Shown piece by piece: positions 34,712 to 42,416 of a stretch of 47,615 nucleotides of DNA. Each line of letters starts with the position of its first letter. Position 1 is the first letter of the stretch. The position numbers were made by a program, and so were the translations under genes. The notes under the pieces were generated by a model. It was not told the DNA's origin, made no database searches, and saw only the letters and a program-made list of their open reading frames with translations. The DNA is from Planctomycetaceae bacterium (lineage in GTDB: Bacteria; Planctomycetota; Planctomycetia; Pirellulales; Pirellulaceae). The stretch spans positions 1-47,615 of the forward strand of contig PBSM01000229.1 of the NCBI GenBank assembly GCA_002726245.1, given 5' to 3'.

Positions 34712-35695
34712 TCAACGGCAGCAACGCCTGCAGCGACCACATCCTCCGCAGGCTGGCGCGTAGTGGATCGGAGCCGAGTAGACAGGCACTCGGCAAGTTA
34801 CAGTTTTCGGTACCATCTGGCAGACCATCACAGTAACTTCCCTCTGCACGGTATGCGGAACAATGACCGTGTAGGTCTGCTTCCGCTCTTCAGCAACCGT
34901 CTTGTAAGTCGTCACGTTGCGCGTCCGAGTTTTTGGCTGCGGCACCATGACCGTGTAAGTAACATCGCGGCTCTGCGTCTCTTGAACATACTTGCACACT
35001 CTGACCATGCGTGTGCGAAGCTCTGGCTTATAAACAGTGACGTTGTAGTCGAACTGCTCTTGGACGTACTCGTTGCGAGTCACCGTGTATGGGACTTGCT
35101 CGGTCACAATGTTCGAACGCCACACGCGATGAGTGAGTGTTGACTTCTGTGCGACGACATTGCCACCACCCTTTTGAGCTGGCGCGCCGATGGCACCCTT
35201 TTGGGCCACCGGACCCGCAGCGGCAACATCTTCCCAATGACCGAGGTTCTTTGTCACCGTTCGAGTCTCCTGAACCTGAACTGGGCGGCAGACGGTTCGC
35301 GTGCCAGTTCGAGTCTCCTGAGACGGAACGCAGATTGTATAAGTCTGTTCGACTTCGCTCCACACGGGTTTCGACACCGTGTAGGTCTGCGTGCGACTCT
35401 TCTGTTGCGGAACCATCACTGTGTAGTTATCAGTGACTTGACGAGTCTCCGGCACTTGCCGATGGACAGTGACCGTCCTTTCACGGGTCTCCGCCTGGCA
35501 AACAGTCGAGTTGACCGTGCGGGTTTGTCGAACCATCTGTGGAACCATGACCGTCTTCTGAACTGTCTGGTAGCTTTGGCTGACACAGGCCGCACAGCCG
35601 CAACCAGCCTCTGCTCGATCAACAGTGGCGAACACTAGCATCGCCGCTGCGATCGATGCGAAGCCGGCTCTCGCCGAGACGAACGAACGTTTCAT
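34712..35695 (-). CDS. YTV-repeat cell-surface protein
   Basis: 327 residues from ATG 35695, with AAGGAG upstream; the frame runs back to 35845 but without a ribosome site. A signal peptide (SIAAAMLVFATVDRAEAGCG) leads to a protein made almost wholly of short beta-repeats of the type YTVMVPQ-x-x-RT-x-TYTV: NYTVMVPQQKSRTQTYTV, TYTICVPSQETRTGTRTV, TYTVMVPQPKTRTRNVTT, TYTVIVPHTVQREVTVMV. A Gln/Lys/Gly segment (VAQKGAIGAPAQKGG) interrupts them, and the C-terminus is Cys-rich (CGGCGRCRRCCR). This is the planctomycete YTV family linked to the proteinaceous cell wall. The Cys-rich ends may cross-link (inference). Confidence 0.88.
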   Translation of the reverse strand: MKRSFVSARAGFASIAAAMLVFATVDRAEAGCGCAACVSQSYQTVQKTVMVPQMVRQTRTVNSTVCQAETRERTVTVHRQVPETRQVTDNYTVMVPQQKSRTQTYTVSKPVWSEVEQTYTICVPSQETRTGTRTVCRPVQVQETRTVTKNLGHWEDVAAAGPVAQKGAIGAPAQKGGGNVVAQKSTLTHRVWRSNIVTEQVPYTVTRNEYVQEQFDYNVTVYKPELRTRMVRVCKYVQETQSRDVTYTVMVPQPKTRTRNVTTYKTVAEERKQTYTVIVPHTVQREVTVMVCQMVPKTVTCRVPVYSAPIHYAPACGGCGRCRRCCR

Positions 35696-35912
35696 AAGGT
35701 CACTCCTTGTCTCGCTGCTCTGCCGGGCCGGAAGGCACACGTCGCGACTCGCGAAGCCCAAGACTAATGTTAAATTACATGCAGTGCGAATGCTAGATAA
35801 TATAAACAGACATGTCGTGTAGAGAAAGATATGCAAACATGGCAATTTGTCCTATGGGTGGCCACTGCAGCCGAAAGGACTCAAACGGATAGCCGGATTG
35901 ATCCTGTAGCAC

Positions 35913-36524
35913 TTAAGGGAAGGCCGGATCGTTGGTTTCCCAAGGAGCGACGCCGTAAAAGTGCACGTAAACCTCGACCGCCGTGTTGAAACCCGCTATG
36001 GCCAGGCACAAACAGCAGAGCATCAGTCCTGCGAGAGCGACTCCGCAGCGGCGGGAGGAGAGCCCCCAGGTGCCAATGGCAATGCCAAAGGCTGCCACGA
36101 CGATCCCCCCTGTCGGGAAGGAAAAGGCGAGGATCAAAGCGATGCCACCGATGGGAAACGTCAGCGCCGCTGCGGTCGTCGAACCATCGTAGCTTCGTTT
36201 CGACCGGTCTACCGTAGCTGGGGAGGAAGCGACGGCGGACGCGTCCGCCAGAAGGGCAGTCTCCGCCGAGCCTCTGTCAGCGAAGGGCGACCCACACCGG
36301 ATGGGGATGGCTGACATCGGCGGAGTGCCTTCGTCCGCCTGATGCAAGTCGGCACCCACTTCGCTGACGGGAATCACTGCGGCAACTGGCCTCGATGGAG
36401 GTGGGCGACGAACGGGAGGCACGTCGCTGGGCCCGCTGTGGGCTTCGAATGTGTGACCACAGCGCCAGCATCGGTTGACTGCGCCTAAGAGATCTTCACC
36501 ACACTTCGCACATTGGACAGCCAT
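35913..36524 (-). CDS. zinc-ribbon membrane protein
   Basis: 203 residues. An N-terminal zinc ribbon has Cys5, Cys8, Cys19 and Cys22 (CAKCGEDLLGAVNRCWRCG). A disordered Pro/Ser/Ala-rich linker (about 30-110) precedes three hydrophobic segments: TFPIGGIALILAFSF, GGIVVAAFGIAIGTWGLSS and VALAGLMLCCLCLAIAG, like the DUF4190-type membrane domain. The function is unknown; it is a common planctomycete layout. It is divergent from the next gene and separated from it by repeats. Confidence 0.7.
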   Translation of the reverse strand: MAVQCAKCGEDLLGAVNRCWRCGHTFEAHSGPSDVPPVRRPPPSRPVAAVIPVSEVGADLHQADEGTPPMSAIPIRCGSPFADRGSAETALLADASAVASSPATVDRSKRSYDGSTTAAALTFPIGGIALILAFSFPTGGIVVAAFGIAIGTWGLSSRRCGVALAGLMLCCLCLAIAGFNTAVEVYVHFYGVAPWETNDPAFP

Positions 36525-37042
36525 CGATCGGAAACATGTTCATCAAGAGGGAACTGGAAACCGCGATCGGCATCAGTCTAACAAGCACGAATGGCTAGAG
36601 AAATCACACACTCCGCAGGGCTCGGCTGGCAGAACCCTCCGGCGAGGGCTCGGGGCAAGGCAGCGCGAGACCCGTTGGTGTCAGGGCCTTTGATTTATTC
36701 AAAATGGGCATTCCGTACGATAGTCTTCCGAGGCCTTGTCCTTACCCACATCCCTCGCCTCCTCCGACCCCGTGTCGGTGGCGCAACGATTGGCATGCTG
36801 CCAAAGAGGCAAGCGAGAAACTGCTCCCCGCCGACCCTGCGTCGGTGGAAGCAATGTCGCGTCATGAGGTCCACCGACGCGGGGTCGGTGGTGAAATGTG
36901 GGTAAAGACAAGGCTTCCAAGGCCAACGTACATTTCGTGCAACGTCAACAAATGAAAGGCCCTGCCGTTGGCCTGACCTAGAGTTGGAAAAGACCTGAAT
37001 CGGGTCGTTAACGAAAATCACGGTTGTGGCGGATGTACTGCG
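36525..37042. other. repeat-rich gap
   Basis: 518 bases with no gene. It holds nested inverted repeats: outer arms 36682-36699 and 36947-36964 (two mismatches) around the MITE-like element 36733-36914, then about 80 bases before the lipoprotein start. Short frames that read as proteins here (for example 36699-36926 on the minus strand) are translations of the repeat, since an almost identical peptide appears in its second copy at the window end. Confidence 0.6.
36733..36914. repeat. MITE-like element, copy 1 (19-base terminal inverted repeats)
   Basis: The ends at 36733-36751 and 36896-36914 are reverse complements with one mismatch (GCCTTGTCCTTACCCACAT on the left). Inside are several CCGACCCC-GTGTCGG-like stems. 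A second copy, cut by the window end, begins at about 47466 and is clearly over 90 percent similar by eye. No coding capacity. The two copies and the terminal repeats suggest a mobilised non-autonomous element. Confidence 0.8.
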
Positions 37043-37729
37043 ATGAAACGAACTCTGTTGCTGTTAGCATTCGTCCCGTTGGTCTTCGCGTCATGTAACA
37101 CGCGCGACGTACTTTCCTTCATTCTCAACCGAGGCGGTTCCGAAGGAGGCGAAGACGCGGCGGTGACAGGTTGGGGGGATGTTGCTCGTCCTGACTCGGG
37201 TGGCGAGCTTGAGGCGGACCCTACGCTTGTGTTATGGGCCGAACTCGGTTACTTGCGTGAGGCAATCGCGACGGGCCAAGAGATCGATCGCGATCGCCTG
37301 GACCGCTTGATCGCAAAGATCGATGCTTTGGCGGCGAAGCATAGCGGCACTGAGCCGGCTGACATCCAGATCAGTCAAGAGCTGTCCGATGCCAAGCTGG
37401 CAGCTTTGTCGATCGGAGCCGACACATTGCCGGATCGATACGCTCAACTTCGTGACGAATTCGATCCCACAACTGCAGCTAACGCCTCGGTGAAGAACTA
37501 CGTGACGGAACATCTCAGCCGGGAGAGAGTGGACGATCAGACTCTTCAAGCGCTGAACCGACATATCACAAGCCATCCGGCATGCGAGATGAACGTCGAG
37601 TTGTATGTGACCACGGTCGAGCGATTAATGAATGAGGGTGACGTAACTAGCGCGATCAGCACGGCGCGCGAAGGATTGGCGCGTTGCGCGGCTCATGACG
37701 ATCTTCCCCTGCTGGAGAGTCGTTTGTAG
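37043..37729 (+). CDS. lipoprotein, N-terminal half of an interrupted TlpA-like protein
   Basis: 228 residues. The lipobox is VFASC (Cys18), so it should be membrane-anchored outside the cytoplasm. The mature part is helical and acidic with a TPR-like look (ELYVTTVERLMNEGDVTSAI, then STAREGLARCAAH). It ends at a TAG (37727-37729), but the same reading frame continues directly into a thioredoxin domain (next entry). Lipoprotein-anchored helical domain plus TlpA domain is a familiar planctomycete and bacteroidete architecture, so this is probably the first half of one gene of 382 codons. Confidence 0.7.
   Translation: MKRTLLLLAFVPLVFASCNTRDVLSFILNRGGSEGGEDAAVTGWGDVARPDSGGELEADPTLVLWAELGYLREAIATGQEIDRDRLDRLIAKIDALAAKHSGTEPADIQISQELSDAKLAALSIGADTLPDRYAQLRDEFDPTTAANASVKNYVTEHLSRERVDDQTLQALNRHITSHPACEMNVELYVTTVERLMNEGDVTSAISTAREGLARCAAHDDLPLLESRL
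37727..37729 (+). other. in-frame amber codon between lipoprotein and thioredoxin halves
   Basis: CTG GAG AGT CGT TTG TAG CAA GCC TAC: the frame is uninterrupted on both sides. A single C-to-T change from CAG would create it. The downstream part has its own ATG at 37769 with AGGA nearby, so reinitiation is possible. Confidence 0.65.
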
Positions 37730-37768
37730 CAAGCCTACAGTGAGAACGCCGGCCACCCAGGAACGCCG

Positions 37769-38191
37769 ATGCAGTTTACGAGTCCGACTTTACGAGGCAA
37801 TCGCTTCGACTTGCGTTCGACTCGAGGTAATCCCGTGCTGGTCGTGTTTTGGGCCACTTGGTGTCCCGCTTGTCGCGAAGAGGCTTCCGCGATCAAACGC
37901 ATGCACGAGCGCTACGGCAAGGATGGTTTGAAGGTCGTCGGTGTCAGCATGGACAACGATCGACAGGCACTCGCCGACTTTGCGGTTGAACAGGATATGG
38001 ATTGGCCCGTGACGTTTACCGAAAGCGCTCAGAACGCTGGCTGGAACAACCCGATCGCCAAGCACTACCAGGTGCGATCCATTCCTAGTGTATTCCTGCT
38101 CGACGAGCACGGAACGATCATCGCGAATAACTTGCGCGGCGAATCCGAGATCGAATCTGCAATCCTTGACTACTTCGCCGAGCGGCCATAG
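37769..38191 (+). CDS. TlpA/ResA-like thioredoxin-fold protein (C-terminal half)
   Basis: 140 residues from ATG 37769. It is a redoxin/TlpA domain: FDLRSTRGNPVLVVFWATWC with the active-site WCPAC, KVVGVSMDND, and the cis-Pro loop YQVRSIPSVFLLDEHGTI. It lies in the same frame as the upstream lipoprotein (after one TAG), and the intervening codons (QAYSENAGHPGTP) fit a linker. Alone it has no signal peptide and would stay in the cytoplasm, which is unusual for TlpA-like thiol-disulfide proteins. AGGA six bases before the ATG could allow internal initiation. Confidence 0.85.
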   Translation: MQFTSPTLRGNRFDLRSTRGNPVLVVFWATWCPACREEASAIKRMHERYGKDGLKVVGVSMDNDRQALADFAVEQDMDWPVTFTESAQNAGWNNPIAKHYQVRSIPSVFLLDEHGTIIANNLRGESEIESAILDYFAERP

Positions 38192-38277
38192 CCGATCGCA
38201 ACTGGCGAAACGCGACGGAGCACGGTACGCTGAGCCTTCGACCCTTTCTGTCTTTCAGAAATCGAAGGTACACGGCC

Positions 38278-39426
38278 ATGCAATTTGTTGCGAAGAGATA
38301 CGACACTGGTGAAGCGGCATCCATTTCCATCTCCGAGGGTCGCATCGCGTCTATCTCCGCGGCGGAAGACGTCGACCTTCCTTGGATCGCTCCCGGCTTC
38401 GTCGATCTGCAAGTCAACGGGTACGGCGGGCAAGAGTTCAACGATCTCGAATTGACTTCGGAGAAAGTCGAAATTGTCAGTAAAGCGATGGACGCAGATG
38501 GTGTCACGTCGTACTTGCCGACCGCGACAACACACGGCTTCGAGATGTTGTCGCACACCATGCGGACACTGGCAGCAGCGTGCGACGCGTCGCGGGAGGT
38601 CGCGCGACGCGTCCCAGGCTTTCATCTCGAAGGCCCGTATATGTCCAAGGAAGACGGCCCGCGCGGCGCGCATCCGCTGGAGCATTGCCGAGCCCCCGAC
38701 TGGGAAGAGTTTCAACGCTTACAGGAGGCCGCCGGAGGGCACATCCGTATCGTGACCTTATCTCCGGAGTACGCAGAGGCTCCGGCTTTCATTCGCCGGA
38801 GCGTCGATTCAGGCGTGCTCGTGGCGATCGGACATACGGCTGCGACGAGCGACCAAATCAAAGCCGCGGTCGATGCCGGGGCGAGCATGAGCACTCATCT
38901 TGGTAACGGAGCTCACGGGCAGATTCGCCGACATCCCAACTACATCTGGGATCAACTGGCTGACGATCGCTTGGTGGCAAGCTTAATTGTCGATACGCAC
39001 CATCTCCCTCCCGCCGTTGTGAAGTGCTTCGTCCGCGGCAAGACGCCGCGGCGCTGTGTCTTGGTGAGTGACTTGGTCGGTATGGCTGGGATGCCATCTG
39101 GCGAATACACGAACACCAGCATTGGCAATATCGAAATCTTGGAGGATGGAAGAATCGTTGTTGCTGGCCAGCGACAGTACATGGCCGGTGCGGGCCTTCC
39201 GATCACGCACGGCGTGGCGAACATGATGCGATTCACCGACGTCGATTTGAAAACTACCATCGACATGGCCAGCATTCGTCCAGCCGAGTTGATTGGCGAA
39301 ACGCCGGTGCGGCTCGAGATCGGCGCCGTCGCTGATCTCGTCCTCTTTGATATACCAGGCAGCGGTCCGGCCCACGTGCGTTGCACGATCAACGCGGGTG
39401 AAGTCGTGTATGGATCTCCAACGTAG
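38278..39426 (+). CDS. nagA: N-acetylglucosamine-6-phosphate deacetylase
   Basis: 382 residues. Amidohydrolase signatures: PGFVDLQVNGYGGQEFNDLE (as in NagA, where QxN replaces HxH), PGFHLEGPYM (metal Glu118), GHTAATSDQI (His186), STHLGNGAHG (His207, where classic NagA has THLFNAM) and LVSDLVGMAGMPSGEY with the catalytic Asp265. It removes the acetyl group of GlcNAc-6-P during amino-sugar recycling or use, in the cytoplasm. The THLGNGAHG and LVSDL variants suggest a divergent subfamily. The TAG stop falls within the head of a repeat. ATG 38278 has GAAGG upstream. Confidence 0.88.
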   Translation: MQFVAKRYDTGEAASISISEGRIASISAAEDVDLPWIAPGFVDLQVNGYGGQEFNDLELTSEKVEIVSKAMDADGVTSYLPTATTHGFEMLSHTMRTLAAACDASREVARRVPGFHLEGPYMSKEDGPRGAHPLEHCRAPDWEEFQRLQEAAGGHIRIVTLSPEYAEAPAFIRRSVDSGVLVAIGHTAATSDQIKAAVDAGASMSTHLGNGAHGQIRRHPNYIWDQLADDRLVASLIVDTHHLPPAVVKCFVRGKTPRRCVLVSDLVGMAGMPSGEYTNTSIGNIEILEDGRIVVAGQRQYMAGAGLPITHGVANMMRFTDVDLKTTIDMASIRPAELIGETPVRLEIGAVADLVLFDIPGSGPAHVRCTINAGEVVYGSPT

Positions 39427-39427
39427 A

Positions 39428-39496
39428 GTTGGAGTCCCGCCTTTAGGCGATCGCCTGAGATGTCCTGGAGGAACCGCCTAAAGGTGGAACTCCAAC
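39428..39496. repeat. REP-like inverted pair directly after nagA
   Basis: The arms at 39428-39449 and 39475-39496 are 22-base reverse complements with two mismatches. The head GTAGAGTTGGAG begins at 39423 and includes the nagA TAG stop; each arm carries a CCGCCT/AGGCGG-type stem. Confidence 0.7.
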
Positions 39497-39578
39497 TCCG
39501 CCTTTTGCTGGCAAACCGCTTTCCGTACAATCGCGGGCGAGCTTGTGCAAGACGCACGAAACTGCAAACGAGTATCGT

Positions 39579-41921
39579 ATGCCGACGGTCGATGAAGCAC
39601 TTCAAATTGGTTGGAAGAAGCACCAAGCGGGTGACTTACGCAACGCCGAGCGCGTCTATCGACAAGTGCTGGACGCCGCACCGACGAACGCCAACGCATT
39701 GTGCTTCTTGGGGATGGCTTGTCATGACCAACAACGCTACGACGAAGCCGTCGAAGCCTATCGCAAGGCTCTCGACTCTCAACCGAACTTCCCAGTCGCG
39801 CTTAGCAATCTAGGGAACACACTCAAGCAGCAAGGCAAGCCAGACGAGGCGGAAGCGAGTTGCCGCAAAGCAATCAAGCTGAAGCCGGATTATCCGACCG
39901 CGTACAACAATCTTGGTGTTGCTCTTGTCGCGCAGGGCCGGCTACCAGAATCAGCCGAGGTTTTTGAGAAGGCTCTTTCGCTGCTGCCAGACGATGCTGT
40001 GACGCACGCGAACCTGAGTGCTTCGTTGATGCGGCAAGGCAAGTACTCCGAAGCAGAAGAGATTTCAAAGAAGGCCCTTACGCTCAATCCAAACTATGCC
40101 GAGGCTCACAAGAATCAGGGGATCGTGTGGCTGCTGCTTGAAGACTTCGAACGCGGTTGGCCCGAGTACGAGTGGCGATGGCAGTGCCCTGGCTGCGCGA
40201 TGCCACCGTACGAGCAGCCCCTGTGGGACGGATCGTCCCTCGAAGACAAGACCATCTTGTTGCACCACGAGCAGGGACTGGGTGACACCATTCAGTTTGT
40301 TCGTTATGCGCCGATCTTCGCCGAGCAAGGTGCGAAGGTCATCGTCAAGACACAAGAGCCCTTGATGAAGCTGCTCGCGAGTTGTGAGGGCATCGACGCG
40401 CTGGTGCATGACGACAAGGATCTGCCGGATTTCGACGTGCATGTCCCAATGCTCAGCGTCCCCGGCAGATTGAAGACCAACTGCGAGAACATTCCGGGCA
40501 GCGTCCCGTACGTGCACGCCGACGAGTCGCTCGTGCAGAAGTGGCGAGAACACTTGGCACAATACGAAGGCTTCAAAGTCGGCATCGCCTGGCAAGGCAG
40601 TCCTGATTTTCACGCCGACGCTCAGCGATCGATTCCACTCTCGTACTTTCATCGTTTGGCGGCAATTCCGGGAGTGCAGTTGTTCAGCCTTCAGAAGGGA
40701 CACGGAACGGAACAACTAGAAGAGTTGCCACCGGGAATTGAAATCATTGAGTTCGGCGAAGGACTTGACGCGGGCGCCGGTCCATTCATGGATACGGCCG
40801 CGATCATGAAGAATCTCGACTTGATGGTCACGTCCGATACCAGCGTGCCGCATCTGTCTGGCGCCTTAGGAGTGCCCTCCTGGGTGGCGTTGTCGCTGTC
40901 TCCCGATTGGCGATGGTTTCTCGAGCGAGAAGACAGCCCCTGGTATCCGACGATGCGGTTGTTTCGCCAGAAAACGCTTGCCGACTGGGGGGATGTGTTC
41001 GATCGGATTGCCAACGAGCTCGCATCGCAAGTTGGTGTGGAACGGCCGCCACGCGTCGTTCCGGTCAGCGACGGATTCGCCGACACCAATGCCGGTGAGC
41101 AGCCGGAAACGACGAGTCGCATCCTGGAGACTGGGTTCAATTGTCTGAAGCAGACACGGCACGGCTACATGCTGTTCAATCAGAATGACATGTATATCGG
41201 TCGCTCGTTTGACGAGTACGGCGAGTTCTCCGAAGGCGAGATCGATATGTTCCGTCGAATCGTCGGCGAAGGCGACATCGTCGTCGAGGCGGGTGGGAAC
41301 ATCGGTGCACACACGGTCGCACTGGCGAAACTGGTCGGTCAACAAGGGCGAGTCTATACCTTCGAGCCTCAAAGGATCGTCTTCCAAGCACTCTGCGCGA
41401 ACATCGCCCTGAACAGCCTGAGCAATGTAGAAGCCCAAAACGTCGCGGTTGGTGCGGCTCCTGCTGAGATCGTCGTACCAGACCTCTCGCCTGACAACGA
41501 AACAAACTTCGGCGGCCTGGGGCTCGGCGAGTACGAGACAGGTGAAAAGCGAGCGGTCATCACACTCGACAGTCTCGGGCTTGATAGATGCCGGCTATTG
41601 AAGATTGATGTCGAAGGGATGGAGCTCGGCGTGTTGCAAGGTGCCGGGCAACTGATCCGCGAGTGCCAACCGATCATGTACATTGAGAACGACCGCGAGG
41701 ACCGATCCGCGGCGCTAATCGAGCACATCGGAGGCTTGGGCTACCGAATGTTCTGGCACTCGCCACCGATGTATCGCGAGGGCAATTACTTCGGGAACGA
41801 AAAGAACGCCTTTGGAAGAATCGTCTCAGTGAATATGTTATGTGTTCACAAGGACGAAGACTTCGTAACTGACGGATTACGCGAAGTCGAAGGGCCAACA
41901 AGTTCCTGGCAAACAACGTAG
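39579..41921 (+). CDS. TPR - glycosyltransferase-like - FkbM methyltransferase fusion
   Basis: 780 residues from ATG 39579 (the GTG at 39543 is an alternative). Residues 1 to about 190 are five or so TPR units (GDLRNAERVYRQVLDAAPTN, RYDEAVEAYRKALDSQPNFP and so on). About 190-500 resembles the GT-B-type domain found after TPRs in many bacteria: LLHHEQGLGDTIQFVRYAPI, KVGIAWQGSPDFHADAQRSI and DLMVTSDTSVPHLSGALGVP. About 520-760 is an FkbM methyltransferase: GEGDIVVEAGGNIGAHTVAL, VYTFEPQRIVFQALCANIAL and LLKIDVEGMELGVLQGA. It may glycosylate and methylate a surface glycan or protein (inference). The stop codon lies in a REP-like head. Confidence 0.82.
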   Translation: MPTVDEALQIGWKKHQAGDLRNAERVYRQVLDAAPTNANALCFLGMACHDQQRYDEAVEAYRKALDSQPNFPVALSNLGNTLKQQGKPDEAEASCRKAIKLKPDYPTAYNNLGVALVAQGRLPESAEVFEKALSLLPDDAVTHANLSASLMRQGKYSEAEEISKKALTLNPNYAEAHKNQGIVWLLLEDFERGWPEYEWRWQCPGCAMPPYEQPLWDGSSLEDKTILLHHEQGLGDTIQFVRYAPIFAEQGAKVIVKTQEPLMKLLASCEGIDALVHDDKDLPDFDVHVPMLSVPGRLKTNCENIPGSVPYVHADESLVQKWREHLAQYEGFKVGIAWQGSPDFHADAQRSIPLSYFHRLAAIPGVQLFSLQKGHGTEQLEELPPGIEIIEFGEGLDAGAGPFMDTAAIMKNLDLMVTSDTSVPHLSGALGVPSWVALSLSPDWRWFLEREDSPWYPTMRLFRQKTLADWGDVFDRIANELASQVGVERPPRVVPVSDGFADTNAGEQPETTSRILETGFNCLKQTRHGYMLFNQNDMYIGRSFDEYGEFSEGEIDMFRRIVGEGDIVVEAGGNIGAHTVALAKLVGQQGRVYTFEPQRIVFQALCANIALNSLSNVEAQNVAVGAAPAEIVVPDLSPDNETNFGGLGLGEYETGEKRAVITLDSLGLDRCRLLKIDVEGMELGVLQGAGQLIRECQPIMYIENDREDRSAALIEHIGGLGYRMFWHSPPMYREGNYFGNEKNAFGRIVSVNMLCVHKDEDFVTDGLREVEGPTSSWQTT

Positions 41922-41957
41922 TTGGAGTACCGGCTTCAGCCGGCAGTACACCAAGCC
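41918..41957. repeat. REP-like palindrome with GTAG head
   Basis: GTAGTTGGAGTACCGGCTTC begins at 41918 inside the stop codon of the fusion gene and continues into an AGCCGG half, forming a CCGGCT/AGCCGG stem. It resembles the element after nagA in its GTAG-(AG)TTGGAGT head. It lies in the 5' leader of the DUF6165 gene. Confidence 0.6.
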
Positions 41958-41984
41958 ATATCACCGCATCAATGGAGGAAAGCT

Positions 41985-42386
41985 GTGACGCAAGACGCAA
42001 CGATTACCGTCGAGATCGCTCCCGGTGAGCTGATCGATAAGATCACGATTCTCGAAATCAAGTCCGAGCGGATCACCGATGCCGCGAAACTGGAAAACGT
42101 CCGGATCGAGCTGGCGACGTTAGAGGCGGCTCGCGATTCAGCCGTGTCAGCTTCGCCAGAGCTGACCGATTTGACTGCCCAATTGAAGGCGATCAACGAA
42201 GCCTTGTGGGAGATCGAAGACGATATCCGAGACTGCGAACGCGACAAAGACTTCGGAGAGAAGTTCGTTGATCTGGCGCGTTCGGTTTACAAGAGTAACG
42301 ACCAGCGTGCCGCGCTGAAACGCGACATCAACGTGCTACTCGGATCGCGCCTCGTCGAAGAGAAATCTTACGCCGATTATGAATAG
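41985..42386 (+). CDS. DUF6165 family protein
   Basis: 133 residues from GTG 41985, with GGAGG seven bases upstream; the frame extends back through the REP sequence, which I reject. The sequence ITVEIAPGELIDKITILEIK and the helical coiled-coil region following it match the DUF6165 pattern (IxVxxGELIDKITILEIKxxRI). It is soluble, acidic and largely helical. The family is often encoded beside glycosyltransferases, as here; its role is unknown. Confidence 0.8.
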   Translation: MTQDATITVEIAPGELIDKITILEIKSERITDAAKLENVRIELATLEAARDSAVSASPELTDLTAQLKAINEALWEIEDDIRDCERDKDFGEKFVDLARSVYKSNDQRAALKRDINVLLGSRLVEEKSYADYE

Positions 42387-42416
42387 TCCGAAATCTCAGA
42401 GTCGTCGAGCGAGTCG

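Noticed and set aside
36733..36914. CRISPR-like repeat
   Set aside because: There are only terminal inverted repeats and irregular internal stems, no regular direct repeats with unique spacers.
36699..36926. 75-codon minus-strand frame in the MITE-like element
   Set aside because: A similar peptide appears in the second copy at 47193-47585, showing that it comes from repeat DNA rather than a gene.
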